From Eremophila alpestris peregrina (taxonomy: Eukaryota; Chordata; Aves; Passeriformes; Alaudidae), in NCBI GenBank assembly GCA_009792885.1, contig WMCF01000006.1, positions 2,107,746 to 2,171,745 of the forward strand: a stretch of DNA of 64,000 nucleotides, in the 5' to 3' direction. Shown in pieces: positions 34,494 through 47,700 of the stretch; position 1 is the stretch's first letter; each line of letters opens with the position of its first letter. Both the position numbers and the translations under genes were made by a program. A model generated the notes under the pieces. The model was not told the DNA's origin. It was given only the letters and a program-made list of their open reading frames with translations, and ran no database searches.

Positions 34494-34587
34494 TTCAGGT
34501 GCTGTCGTGGGCGGGGGACAATCCATCTTTCCAGCTGCCTGTGAACATCATGCTGAACAAGAAAGAACTTAGAGATAAGATTTGTAA

Positions 34588-34593
34588 AATAAA
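34588..34593 (+). terminator. LTR polyadenylation signal
   Basis: AATAAA 110 bp before the LTR end, in the R region of the ERVK-type LTR. Confidence 0.6.
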
Positions 34594-34766
34594 CATCTGC
34601 AGTCCGCAACCCAGACGTTCTCCAATTCCTTCTTTCAAGCATGGGCCGGTGAGAAGAAAAATTTACATTGTTGGGGTTAGTCTCAGAAGAGATAACTCCG
34701 ACAGTCTGCATTTTGTCTTTCATGTGACATTGCTTAACCAGACTTTTCATTTTTATCCCCACCCAT

Positions 34767-35346
34767 TGACCTGTTTTTTTCTGGGGTAGAGTTAATTGCC
34801 TTCATAGTAGCTGGTATTTCGGATTTGTGCTGGAAAGAGTGTTGATAACAAAGGGAAGTTTTAGTTACTGCAAAGCAGGGCTTGCACAGAGTTAAGGCCT
34901 TTTCTGCCTCTTACCACCTCAATGAGGAGACTGGAGGTGTACAAGGAGTCAGGGGGGAACACAGCCAGAACATCTCAGCCAGACTGACCCCAGGCATGTC
35001 CCATACCATATACTATATCACATAATGCTCAGCATTAAAAGCAGGGGGAAGAAGGAGGAAGCTGGGACATTTGAAGTGATGACCTTTATTTTCACTGTTA
35101 ATGAAGCCCTGTTTTCCTGTAGATTGCTGAACATGTTTCTGCCTGTGGGAAGTGGTGAGTGAATTCCTTGTTTTGCTTTGTTTGTTGGCACAACTTTTAC
35201 TTCTCTTATTAAACTGTCTTCATCTCGGGTCATTATTCTTTTTACTTTTATTCTTCTGATTCTCCTCCCCACCCCCCATCCAGCTGTGGGGGAATGAGTA
35301 AGCAGCTGTGTGAGCCTGAGCTGCTCACATGGGTTAAACAATGACA
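34767..35346 (+). mobile_element. Avian ERVL-type solo LTR, complete length
   Basis: It starts TGACCTG and reads 'ctggggtagagttaattgccttcatagtagctgg', 'ggatttgtgctggaaagagtgttgataacaaaggg', 'aaggccttttctgcc', 'ggaacacagccagaacatctcagccagactgacccc', 'cataccatatac', 'taatgctcagcattaaaag' and 'attaaactgtcttcatctcggg'. It ends 'gctgctcacatgggttaaacaatgaca'. This is the avian ERVL LTR from end to end, about 580 bp, and better preserved than the copy at 20691. The AATAAA position reads CATTAAAA here. I see no convincing 5-bp target duplication (CCCAT against TTTGT), so a flank may have changed. The minus-strand 166-residue frame (35018-35518) is antisense LTR and not a gene. Confidence 0.88.
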
Positions 35347-38300
35347 TTTGTGCAGCTCTGGCCTTCTGGCTAAAATGAAGTACCTCAGAATGTTTTTTTA
35401 GAAAGTTTTTTTTTATTTTCTTGACATTACTTTTGGCCCTTTTAAAGTTCCAGTTGCTATTGCTGTGTTCTTGAAAGGCATGTATGGCTTCTCCTCTGGC
35501 GTCTGGCAATACTGACAAGATGATTAATATGAGCAGCTGAAAATTGTTTTTTACTGAGTTTGTTCTCAGGCCCTTTGTGGTCCTTTCTTTGAAAACTGAA
35601 CATAACTGAGTTGACTGAGGGTCTTTTGCTCTGTGCTGTCATTGGGTTGGAAATCTCTTTTTGTCCAGTTACCATTTTTATGCTATGTTTAGACAAGTCA
35701 AGTATGTTTATCTCCATCCCTTTCTTGGTATAGACATCAAAACAGTAGCAGTGTAAATTCAATTATGGCATTTTAGAATTGTATACAGTATATTTGTAAA
35801 GGCACTGTCCTCCAAAGAAGCTCTTTGAATTTTGGTGAGCTGATAAAACTTTATAAATGTGAGCAGTATGGCAAATACTTATTTTCTCTATGGGCATATT
35901 TTTTTCTAATGGCAACAATTACCAGGACTAAAGTTATTTCTTGTTATCCTTTCTGAGGAAGGTGCATAAGTCTTCTCTTTCCCGCTGTTTTGTATGAATC
36001 TTTATCCATTCCTAAGCAACTATTTGAAGGTGACAGGTGATTAAGACAGCATGTTGAAACAGCTAAGGTATTTTCTGCCTGTATTCAAGGCTTTTCACAT
36101 CGTGGCAGTGTACCAGCAGAAATGAGCAGAAGTTTCATAAGGCTTTTTACTATCTAGGACACATAGATATGAGCATGGTATGTACAGCTTTAGATTCTAA
36201 GAGTCTGCCTGCAACTTTTGGGTGACCTGCCACACCTGTCTCATCCTCCATCACAGACTCCTAGGATCTCCTCTTTGTCTCCTGGCTCTGTTTTAGCAGA
36301 GAAATGAGTTGTGTTCATGTTCCCCCAAAGCACTGATAATGCTGTGCCTGCATCCATTCACCAGGTGACACTGAAACCTGAGAGTCTGTTAGCATGCTCT
36401 GCCACTGCTTTTTCTGCTGCAGCTTTATTCCCTACTAGCATTTTTAAACTACACCTACCTGCTGGTGTGACAGATGTGGGGAGGGACTTTCTTTATCTTT
36501 TCCCGTAGCATGAGCCAAGTACAATTTTGGCATCAAATGCATTTTCTCTCTTATTATGTCAGGTAATTTCTCTTTATCTTACAATTTGTTAGTGAGTAGG
36601 ATTTTTTTTTTTCCTTTGCAGTGTGAAGAGAATTGGCACCAAGGACTGGAGATTTTAATGTGTTTCAACTGCAACCAACCTTTTTATTCAATCAAAGAGT
36701 TCAATGAATTAACAAGCAATGACTTCACTTCTCATTTGACTTCTTGTTATTATTTTTTTAATCAGTACTGCAGGGCCAGTATGTAAAGTAATTATTTCAG
36801 CACATGAGATGAACTCTGAGTTCTCATGACCTTGGAAGTTAAGCTAGCAGACTGCTGGGTCTCACAGTTTAGAGAATTTGAAGAACAGTGACCAAATGTC
36901 CTGATTCTGTTATAAAAATGCATTAAAACACCATTATTTTTAAAACTGGCAAATAGAGTTGGGAAAAATTAGAATGGTTATATGATTAAATATTTACATT
37001 TTTGGTAAAGTGACCAAAATATGGAATGATTTGAACATTTAAAAGCCAAGAATAAGAACCTTAAATCATTCTGTGGTGAAAAGCAGGATAAAGCCAAAAG
37101 TATAGCCCAGACTTTGGTAAAATATTGTTTAAGAAATGTTCCTGTTTGACTTCTCAGAAAACCTGCATCCAGGCAGTGTTATTGTTCTGTGAGTTTTATG
37201 ACAGGATAACAAACAATATGATAATGAATAAAAACCAAAAATAGTAATTTTAAATAGTAACTTGAAAACTCCATTGTAACACTGAGATGGATAAAGGAGA
37301 AATCAGGGCTGATTTGATTAAACAAACCATTTGCCAAAGCTGCAATGGGTTTGTGAAACCAAAGGAGCAATCCTAGTCTCCCTTCTCTGCTCTCTATCCT
37401 TGCATCTCCAGCTCCTGGAGCTGTGAAGACTGAGCTGGTTTTTGTGTTTCCCCTTTTTCTTCACCACCATATTCCAGTCCCTCTTTCTCCCAGTCATCAG
37501 GTAGCCTTTAATTCAGCATGTGCTGCTTTTTTCTAAAGAATTCTATTTTCCACACAGTCCCACCCCCTTCCTTTCCCTAATTATGTGATATTAAATGGAC
37601 AGGAAGCGCCATCATCCAAGTATGCAATTTTCAGCCACATAAAATGTATGGAGATGCAAATTTTGAAAAGATTCAGGAAGCAAACTCAAAGCAATAAAGC
37701 ATGAAATATTGTAGTGGTGAATTACTAAAGAATGCACAATTAACTTAGACACTGTACAGTATTGTTTCATATGGAAAATTAGAATAACACAACAAAATGA
37801 AAAAAATCACATACCCCATTTGGAAAAAAAGACATAATGGACAGTGTGGTATGTCCTATGTTATTAGAACTTATATAATATTTAATACATAAACATTGAC
37901 ATTTATGATGAGTTTAATGAGAGAAAAATCATCTTTTTTAGTTAAAAAGGTCAGTAATATAATACACTTACTGTGGAATAAGCTTCATTTATACCTTTAA
38001 ATTTTTACAGATTTTAAGATATAGCTTGCATGTACTACAGGATACAGGATACAAGAATGTTCATTATAGTATGGTATCTCTATGCTATAAGTACCTCTTT
38101 GAATTTTGGTGCTGATGCAATGTTGTATTTGTACTGTGTTGTATGAACACAGAGTAAAATTTCTGCTGTTTATTACGTCAATGTAGGATTAAAGCAAAAA
38201 AATTAGTCATCTACAGGACTTAGTTATATAACTGAGAGAGAAATACCTTGATTTGACTTAATACTGAAAGAACCAAACACAGAGTTATAAAGGTGGTCAG

Positions 38301-40682
38301 AAAAATGGGATAAGTAAACAGGACATATTGTGCTGAAAATTGATAGTGATAAACCAAGAAATATGAAAAATATATTTGGTCATCAAGCAGATTTGAACGT
38401 ATTTCTATACTCAGCTTGAATACCTGGGAGCAATCTGTCACCAGCTTCAAGAAGGAACTGGAGATTTGGGTGGAGAAAGAACAAGCTGACATGAAGGGTA
38501 TTGGCAGTAACCATGTCTTAGACAGCTCTTAGACAGCAACTGGTCATGTTTAAAGAAAAAAAATCATAATAGTGAACAATTGCATTTAGGGCAAATCAAG
38601 ACAATTGAAAAAAAAAATAAAAAGAGGAGAGAAAGATAGAATTCTTCTTATTTGAAAGAATCAGGAAATTATTATTGAAATGTTATAATATTTACTTCTG
38701 TCTTATACAAAGCCAAACTGACAGCACATAGAAATACTGGCTGTTCTTCTGCAGGAATTCCTCAGTGAGAAGGATGCATTTTAATACTACATTTCAGGTC
38801 ATTATATCTGTTATTTTTCATATAAATGTGAGCTCTGGGAACTTATTACTGAAAAGTAAGATAGATAGATAAATACTTCTGAAAATAAAATACTGTGACA
38901 GATTATAGGGCCAGGGAAAGAAAAACAAAATCTAATAAGGAATTGTGAGAAGTCTACAAACATCCAAATAAAATGAACACTGTGATATGTCAACAATATC
39001 AGTAGGAAGAATATGTCACTATAGTGAAAAGGGTAGACTAATTATTTGTTGTTTGAAGGAAAAATAAGAAAAAAACAAAAGAAGGATAATAAGCAAACTA
39101 TAAAAATTCTCAGTGTGAGATTTAACAAGAAATAATAATCCTGACAGAACAGGTGAAATAAAACTGTGAATGTAGCTAAGGGTTTAAACATGCATGGGAG
39201 TAATAATTGCAGCACTTCATGAGGCAGATGTTGTACAGGGTGAATTGCTTCATTTTTTCATCCTTTAAGTATGAGAAAAGAATCCACATGTTCAGAATTC
39301 AAGGACTCTTAAGAATTTTCTGCAGGCTTCAACAAAGGTGAATCACCTGCTCAGGTATTGTTGCTTTGTTTGTGAAATAAAAACCATTTGTTCTGGATAA
39401 CAAATACAGATGAATAGATTATTCTTGTATTCACTAATTTTGGACAAAAGAAGGGGCTTCTCAGTTTTACATACTGCCTGTTTTCCATGCCCTGCTCTCT
39501 GGAATTTGGGTTGTACATTGGACTTCTCTAGTGGTGTTAAGATTAATCCATCACACTACTTCATCATTTCTCATTTTCTTCTGTAAAATTCCAAGGAAGG
39601 CTTGTCTGCATTTTACTGATTCCTCTGCAATCTCAATTTGGTGCTTAGTTTTCTGCATCTGTGCTGCTGCCTTGTTTTTCCATCTTGTGACAGCCTGAAC
39701 TATTCAAGTAATTTGTTTTGGTAATTTTTCATTGCATTAAAGTGAAATATGAAAAATCTTAGCCTTTGAAACGTTTTGCTGCCTGTCTTTCCCTTCCCTT
39801 TCCCTCTTTTTTTTTCTTTTTTGTTTGCTAGTTTTAGTATAATAAATTTATTCTTATAATTATTGCATTTTAATCTAGGAAAACAGTTGTCAGTTTTCCT
39901 CCTAATGCTTACAGGTCTTATTTTGTATTCAGCCTTGCTTTTTTATGATTTTTCTTTTTTTCTTTCCTCCTAGAGATTGCCAGGGTGGTTTTTTGTTGCC
40001 TTCAAATTAGTGTTTATATATTGAAATTATGTACTAATATAATTATTGAGTCAATTTTATAAACTTTTCATACATGTGTCTTTATCTTCATAACTTTGAT
40101 TTCATCGCCTTTTCTTGCAATTTGGATTATAGCTTTATTTTTAAATCAATAAATTAGAAGTTTTATGGATCACTAAAAGTGAAGACAGAAGACAGAAGAC
40201 AAAGTTGTTATTCATTGATAACTATACTTTCAATTAAGATAAACACTGACATTCTGCTGGGAAATTTCAGAAAATTACATAGAATTTGGGGGAAGGTAGG
40301 AACTTATTTATGAAGAATACTCAAGGGTTCAGGTTACTTTCATTACATCTTGTCTAACACTACAGATCTTTTCTTTAAAGTTAATGGTACAAATTCTGAA
40401 GACAACATATAATTTCTCATATAATCATACATGAAATTCAAATTTTGTTAAATATTCATTCATATTTAACAAATATTTTATTTTAAATACAGATTATAGA
40501 TCTGCAAAATGAACAGCTAATGTCATATCAACTTTAATTGTTACTCTATTATTTTCTTCATTACTAAATATATAGATTTCCATATATGAAGATACTCTTC
40601 CAGGCCTTTAACATGCTACTCATCTGTCAGTAAAGGAGCATGCACTTTTCCTTGTCTTTCATAAAAACAATGTAGCCACTTC
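35347..40682. other. Long stretch of unique DNA
   Basis: No known repeat or gene is recognised over about 5.3 kb. An exon-like spot lies at 36622-36786, with a pyrimidine run and TTTGCAG before an open frame that holds a C-x2-C-x20-H-x3-C arrangement. I do not recognise the protein. AT-rich and A-rich runs (for example 38608-38625 and 39050-39085) are simple sequence. Confidence 0.45.
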
Positions 40683-40710
40683 TCTTTTTTTTTTCTTTTT
40701 TTTTTTTTCT
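40683..40710. repeat. Poly-T run
   Basis: Two T-runs separated by a single C. Low complexity only. The Lys-rich minus-strand frame over it is an artefact. Confidence 0.9.
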
Positions 40711-42189
40711 GATTGTAAAAAGGATGTTTTGTGTGATACAGATATTGGTTTTGTGGGTGACTTTGCAGCTTTAGAGCATTGACAGACACCAGGAAGACTG
40801 TCTGCTCAGTGAAGAACTTTGCTTTTTCCTTCATCTGTTATCATAAGCTTGTATCTTATATTGCTGAAATGTCTCATAACAAGAAACAGGAACAAAACAT
40901 ACCACATGTTTATTCTTTTTGAAGTAAAAGAAGGCAGTGCTGTCAATTTATACAATACGATCCTCATTAGCCCTGGAAGTCTGTATTTTTCTGGCCAAAC
41001 TTACTACCCTTAAAGGTTTTCTTTCCTAATTGGCAAGATTAGGTCACAAGTTATGTGACTTCTGCTTATTGAACTTTGAAAACTCTCTGTAACTACAGTG
41101 GCACTGGGAATAAAACCTGTCATTCAATTCCAGGGACCTGTAATCTTCTGCTCACAACCTGCCATCTGGTCCCGTGTCCTGTGTCAGCCTAACGAAGCTC
41201 TCTCTCCAGTGGAGAGGGTGGGGGCCACCCCAGCTGGCGTTTTCTGCATTCATGTCACTCCCAGGCAGAGGAATAGCACTAAGTCCTCATATCATTGAAG
41301 TCCTCTTTTCCATTAGTACCATTTAATTGAACCAAAAACCACCAAAACCCAGAAGATAGACAATAAGCTTTAACTGCCACCTAATCAAAAGTATCTGAAT
41401 TATTTAGTTTTCAGTTATATCCAGTCATTTTCTTTTTAATTCTTCAGTTTGACTGCAACACTCTATAAACATTTTTATTTAGCACAGTGTAAAAAATTCT
41501 CTATTTGCCTCTGAGTTAGCTGAAACAGGCAGCTATGTGAGCCATGACAATGCTGGTCTGTGGTTCCTTAAATCACAGTAACAATGTTAACATGTAGGCA
41601 TTCAGAGAATAACAATTGAAACTCTAAGCAGAGCTGCTTAGGCAAGGCACAGCTCTGCAGAAAGCTGCCTTATGACATTTTTTTAACAAAGTAAACCTAA
41701 CTATGAGTTTTGTTGTACATTTTAGCATTTATGAATAGTAAGAAATAATATTAATTTAATTTTTTAAAGGAAAAATATGGGGAGAGTCTTAAAGAAAGTT
41801 GAAACCAAGGGTGGATGGGAGAGATGGGGCATTTTATGTTATTTTACCATTTTTGACACATTTTAAAACTCAATTCCAGTACATTTTCAAGTGCTCTTTT
41901 GTTTTTTGCTAGCTGTTTGGGAAGAATGTATTTATCCTTAATCTTAAAGTTTACTGTACCAGTGTCAGGCACAATTTGTTCTTCAAACCCACATAGTTTG
42001 AAGTTAAGCTTTATGCTTATCCAAAGAACTGACTGTTCCTGTCAGGTTCATCTTTTAAGTAAAACTCTTTGCAGTTTGCCCAAATTAAAACAATTTCTGA
42101 CAGTGGAAAATATTTCTTTAAAATTTGCCCTATAATAAGTAGAAAAATACCTAAATTTATATTATTTGTAAAATGTATCACATCATTAT
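40711..42189. other. Unique DNA, one GC-richer patch
   Basis: No gene is recognised. A GC-richer patch at about 41095-41300 begins 'gtggcactgggaataaaacc' and contains 'ccagtggagagggtgggggccacccc'. It stands out from its AT-rich surroundings and could be a fragment of an unrecognised LTR or other insert. Confidence 0.4.
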
Positions 42190-42530
42190 TTGCCTCCTTT
42201 CCCAGATGATTTACTGAGATTCTATAATATCTGTTAAATGTCCTAGGTTCTAGAGTCTATGGTATCCTACCAGAAGCTTTTGCCTGCTGTGAAAATTGGA
42301 CATAAATTTCTATTCTTTATTTCTGATATTTTTAGCCACTCAGTGACCTACAAACTACCTTCCTTTCAGTTTTTTAGGAGCCTCTGGTGAAGGTCTGAGT
42401 GAATGTCTTGTTAAAAAGTCCAAGAAATCCAAGTACATTTGGTTATCTACATGCTCATGATTTTGTTCAAAAGCTACTAATATTGCTTCCATCCAGAAGA
42501 ATATCCTTCTTATCAATTTAATGTCAGAAG
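42190..42530 (-). mobile_element. Possible ancient CR1/L3-like fragment
   Basis: Weak similarity to the antisense of old CR1-type 3' regions: 'gttaaaaagtccaagaaatccaagtacatttggttatctacatgctcatgattttgttcaaaagct' resembles family text where a lysine-poor 'aaaaattcaagatacattgtatcaa...catttgttgaccctttcaaa' passage occurs. Less clear than 32440-33650. It could be chance. Confidence 0.3.
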
Positions 42531-42652
42531 TGTTTACTGTTCTTGTCTATACTTTGATGGGAGTATTAATAATGGGAGTATTCAGTATATGAGCTGAAAC
42601 AGAGAAATTAAGTCATCAGCCAGAATGACACTTAAAAGTTCACTGTATGTTT

Positions 42653-42680
42653 ATGATAGCCTGTTCATGATAGCCTGTTC
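42653..42680. repeat. Perfect 14-bp tandem doublet
   Basis: ATGATAGCCTGTTC occurs twice in direct succession with no mismatch, so it is a recent slippage duplication. Confidence 0.95.
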
Positions 42681-44668
42681 TAACATATCTTGTGCCCTGT
42701 TTATTTACTGTTTTATCTCTGCATTTTTTAAGAAGCTTAATATTTGAAAGAATGACTGAGAGGCGGTGAGACATCTGGGAAGAGAGATGTAGCATAAAAC
42801 TACAAGACTGTAAGAAGCATGTGAAGCAATTGACCTGGGATCAGAGAATCAATATAGAACAGGGGTGTAGCAGGAGACAGAGTGGAGGTGAATAGAGGCA
42901 ATTTGTCAGATTGTCTTTCTTCCATACACACTTTGCCCTTTATGGATAAACACGATCATCACATACAAGTACAGGTAAGCACAATCACAAACAGTGGGTG
43001 AGTTAATATGATTTCTCTATTTGATGCTCAAAACATGGTTTAAGGAGAAACTTGGGCATAAACCTGTGCAGCATGATAGAAGGAAAGACATTATTTGATT
43101 AAACTAAGGGGAAGCAAAGAATCAGATTTCAGGAATAATAATACATTACTGAAGTATCTACAGTGGGAGAGAAAAGAGATGGAATTAAAATTTTGGGAGT
43201 GGTTGAAAAAACTGGGAAAGTAGATGAGTCCTGGCAAGTGATAATGAAGATTCCAACTCCATGGAGAAAACTGGAGGCTTGTATGTTTCATCAGAAGGGC
43301 ACTACATGCCATGGGGAAGAGGACAAAGGAATGACAGAGAAGAGGAAAAAACTTCAGAAAAAATGAAAGTAACCTGTCTGAATGAACTGTAACACCACCA
43401 CAGAAAATTTAGAACAGGTTTCAGTGTTCCTCATTTACAAGTTTACCAGTTAAATCATTACCCAAGCACACTTTACCTAGTGTCCACAAAGTAAGCAGCT
43501 TCTAAATTTAACAGATCTCAAGAAGATGTAGTTGGGACAGAAGCTGTCCTGCAGCTAAATGTAAAATTTTCTGATGTGTCTTCTCTGATTTAAGGCTTAA
43601 GTAAGACACTGTAAGCTAGGAGGTTACAACCTTCAAAGGAAACCAAAACCAAATGAAATAGGTTTCCTCCCGCTGCATATTTTCTACCCCTTTCATGAAA
43701 GAAAAGGCTGTGACTCCATAAATTAAAATTAAATAAAGTAGAATAAAATGAAATTAAATAAATAATAATTAAAAAAGAAAAAATTGCTAATGTGCAGAAA
43801 CAGGCAATTTCAGTAGATTATTAGTTTATTAGTCTCCTTTGTGAGCTAGTGTTCCTCCTTTCGTGATCTTCTCACCTCTTTTAATTAAGTGGCCTTTTGC
43901 TGGCTGAGGAGCAGATAATGGGTTCTATTACTTCTTTATATTTTAAAAAGAAATGTTATTTTTCAAAATCTGCACTTTCCAATCTGCGAATAAAATTTAG
44001 GATAGGTTTTCTAATTATGTAACATTTGTCCCTCATCTCTTACTGGAAACTTTATGGTGACTCATCAGTTTCATTAAATGCAGAGTTAAACTACTAACTG
44101 GGAAATATTAAGAGAAATTAGTAAGCCTACCATTCTTTCACCCTGTATCCTTCAGTGTACATTTTCAATATGCTCATTGTTGTAGCATTGGCCAGAAGAC
44201 GTTTCCTAAGACAGCATTCCTATTTCTCTGTCAGGAATTTTTTTGTTTGCTCTTTATTTCCCCTAAAAATAAAGATGTATTCTATCTCAGTTTTGGAGTG
44301 TTGGCAACAGCAAAAGAAGGGAGTTAATCCATTAATGAAGCAATGTACTTTATAATAGGTAGAGTGACCTTGGCTTCTGACTGCATTCTGAATATGAAGT
44401 TGTGAAGCCTAAATGTACTTCACATACAAAACACTCAATTGGTAAGGAACTAGAAATAATTTTCTAGTGCAGTCACACAATAATAACCCAAACACCAAAT
44501 AATGAAGTAAATTATGCAGAGCCTTTGCTTGGGGTGACAAAGTAAAGGCTATCAAGGATGTATAAAATATGAGAAAATCACAAAATTAGTATTTTACAAT
44601 ACAATAACTATGTAATACCATTGAAATAACATCAGAATTAACATCATATTGATAATATGGTTTTCTAC
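42681..44668. other. Unique DNA, nothing recognised
   Basis: No known repeat or gene. An AAT-rich simple stretch lies at about 43725-43780. Confidence 0.5.
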
Positions 44669-44761
44669 AAAAAAAAAAAAGAAAGAAAGGGAAAAAAGAG
44701 AAGGAAGCAGAAGGAAGAAAATACTAAAAGAGAAAGGGAGGGAGGAAGGAAAGGAAAGAAG
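44669..44761 (+). repeat. Polypurine tract
   Basis: About 93 bases of A and G with only three pyrimidine interruptions (one at 44708, two at about 44722-44724). GAAAGAAAGG and GGGAGGGAGGAAGG words are visible. Long polypurine runs can adopt triplex structure and are length-unstable. No gene is adjacent. Confidence 0.9.
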
Positions 44762-47700
44762 CTTGAATTACCCAGAACTGAATCATCCCCCACGATGTTA
44801 AAATTTTTGATAATATTCTTTTAAGAGAATTTATTTGGAAATCTCTAGCTTTGTGTAAGGAGAACCTGCCAGCATGACATATTCTGTTTAAATGCATATA
44901 GCAGCTACATATTACCCAACAAAAAGATATGGAAGCCGAGATTTAATGAGCCTCTATGTGGTCACCATCCCAAAGACTTAGGCTGGCCTTTCTTGTAGAA
45001 AGAACAGTTCACTTCCATAAGTTTCTGTACTTATTTCTCAGCCTACTTCTCATCCCCATCAACACTGAAATATCAACTCAGCCTGATGATCTTACAAATC
45101 CTCATTAGACTCCCTTTTTTCTCTTAGGATTTTAAACCTTTTCATGTTGATGTTTCCCATCTTAAATCCAGAGCTACTAACAATACTTATCATGTCTTTG
45201 TCTCTCTGTAATTTTACACTGTATCTATTTCTACAGACTTTATCAGATGGCTGTATCTCACGGGTTAGACACTTTGTCAGCAACTGAGGAAAAACCATGG
45301 GGTTATATCAGAGCTGTCCCTTAGATCCTGGGAACACATGGATCCAAATCCTGAGGTGACTGGGGGGAAACTTGTGAGTGGGTTTCAAGGGAAGGAGGAT
45401 AGAAAATTCAGGAAGTATTCTTAACTGTTTCAAATAGGCATTGGACCATTAGCTTTGCTAAAACAAAATTAATTCAAATCACCTGAGTATCCAGTCCAGT
45501 GATCTGAGTTAGAAAACATAATTCAGCAATGTTTAACAGTCCATCTCCAATAATTTGACACTAGTGTGACAATATCTCCACAAGAAGTTAGCTCAGATAA
45601 TAAGAAATCTTTCTTCTGTGTTTTTACAGGAAATTTAAAGGAAAAAAAAATCAATAAAAAAAATTTAAACCAAGCCAAAGGCTATTTTATAATGAAGAGC
45701 AATTTATGAATCCTGTCAATACAGAACTTTATAACTGGTCTGCTTTTCAGTGGTCATGAAACTAAGGAACAGTAAGCCTTCTTTGTTCAATCCTCTGCAT
45801 TACCTCAGCTGGGTCTGCTCTGCCTGTCGGAGTACAATGCTTTTACTGAGTCTGTTGTGGCACAGTGACATGAACAAGATAAACTATTCAGGTGTTTAGA
45901 AAATGCAGCTTCTTTAGATTCTGAATTGTTATTTGAATTTCACAAGTCCAGAGACAGAAATTAAAGACTCGGTTTTGAGAGTGGTTTTTTACGGTGTTCA
46001 TAGATTTCAATGTAACTCTCTGCAGCTGTAATATAAGTACAGCGATTTTCTGGATTGGGACATAACTGGTTCTTAAATCATAATGGACTCAAACTCAACG
46101 AAATGTTGAGAGCTAATAGTGTCTCTATCTAGTTGCAAATTCTGCCTATGGTAGTTGTTGATATAATATAGAACATGCAATAATTGTCTTCTCCAGATGG
46201 GAAGTCCTATGAAAAATAGTTTTATTTGTATTCATCAGTAATACATCTGTTTCCAGACACATTTGTTTCAAAGGCTTTAATGTTCACATCATTTATTTCA
46301 ATCTCAGTAGAATGCCTAAATGAAAATAAAACCACCAAAATTGTAACTATAAAAATTATTGTATGCAATCATATATTGAAGTTTAGTGACTTTTGTATTT
46401 GGTCTCCAACTTTTCAGCAAAGTAGATGGAATTATGGTATCTGTCTTCTAGAAGAAACCCTGACATAAATAAGTGTGTAACACCCAGTGGCTTTCTGGAG
46501 GGAAATTCTCAGATATTAGACAAAAAAAAAAGAGAGAAAACATTTTTTTTTCATCTGTAAAATGAAATAATCATGTTTTGCCAATCCTACAATACTGGTT
46601 GGTATCCCCTGTAAATAAAAGCATGTATTACTCTGCATGATTGTTTTCACAACTGAAGAAACACTGACATAAAATTTCTTTTAAACTTCTCTCATTCTTT
46701 AGGAATATATTTTTTATATTTCTTCAAACCTTCTCACAGGTCAATCTTGTTGTTTTGCGGTTTTTTTTCCAAAAAATTCCAAAAATTGCTGGCATAAGAA
46801 ATTCTGTGGAAAAAATAAAAGCGATAGAGACACAAGTTCTAGTCTCTCCTCATGTGCAGTTAAGTATTGCAGAAATGACAATTAATTCAGACTTTTAAGA
46901 GAGTTATTCTGGGATGAGTCATGAAATGTTTCATGTAAGACCTAATCAGGGGGAAAAAAAAAGAAAAAGGGATGGAAAGGGTAATATTTTTCTCAACATT
47001 GATTTTGTTCTTTTGAGTCAGACATTGAAATTGTTACCTTGTGCTTTTGGAAATCAGAATAAAGGAAAATAAACGGTTCTACGCAAGGCCATTATATTTC
47101 TGCAGTCTTCTGCAGAAACAGCTACAAAAAGCACCAGATACTTTTAGACCCACACAAATTAATGAATTAGTAACCAGTACTATACTCAGCATGTAAGTCA
47201 TGCTTTGATGCAAAGTCATAATCTGGAAAAAATCTGTCATAGTGCTGAACAATGGACCATATGCCATCATTAATATCTTCCAGATTGCTATGAGTAGAGG
47301 AAAAAAACCCTCATTTGTTTTCATAGGACTGAGTCAGCAGGATAGCTTTGAGACAGAAATTTCTAGATCTTCTCTTCATTCACCAAAAATCAGAAAGTGT
47401 TTTAAATACACCCACCTCAAAACAATGCTGAACTAGGTTTTATTTGAGTACACATTAAAAAATACTTGAAAATAAGCAACTGGAAATTTGCCTTTTGCTC
47501 ATGGTATCACTGAAGGCAAATTCTTCTTTGTGGCCTTTTCTTGCAATTGGTCCTGATTACTGGGTATCAGAAATATCTTCTCAGTTACCTCTGGTGCTCA
47601 GGAAGTGCAGTCTGCTCCTTTGGTGGTCTGGCTCTTGCTCTCTATTTTCAGGTCATCGCTAGGCCTCCCTCCATGAAGTTCAGGCTTCTGCCTGTATTCT

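Larger units (their letters stand above)
34065..34703 (+). mobile_element. ERVK-type solo LTR with perfect target duplication
   Basis: The 639-bp block starts TGTGGC and ends CCGACA (TG...CA). It is flanked on both sides by GTCTGC (34059-34064 and 34704-34709), an exact 6-bp target-site duplication. Six base pairs is the class II (ERVK/alpharetrovirus-like) size. Inside are a TATA box TATAAAAG at 34486-34493 and a polyadenylation signal AATAAA at 34588-34593, about 100 bp apart as expected for U3/R. No internal region follows, so this is a solo LTR. A G-rich run (34119-34135) lies in U3. A diverged relative of its last 70 bases lies at 19988-20063 on the minus strand. The 144-residue frame 34023-34457 crosses the LTR border and is not a gene. 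Confidence 0.9.

Noticed and set aside
35018..35518. 166-codon minus-strand open frame, the longest in the window
   Set aside because: Much of it is the antisense of the ERVL-type LTR at 34767-35346. It has no protein motif and the stop-free run is chance.
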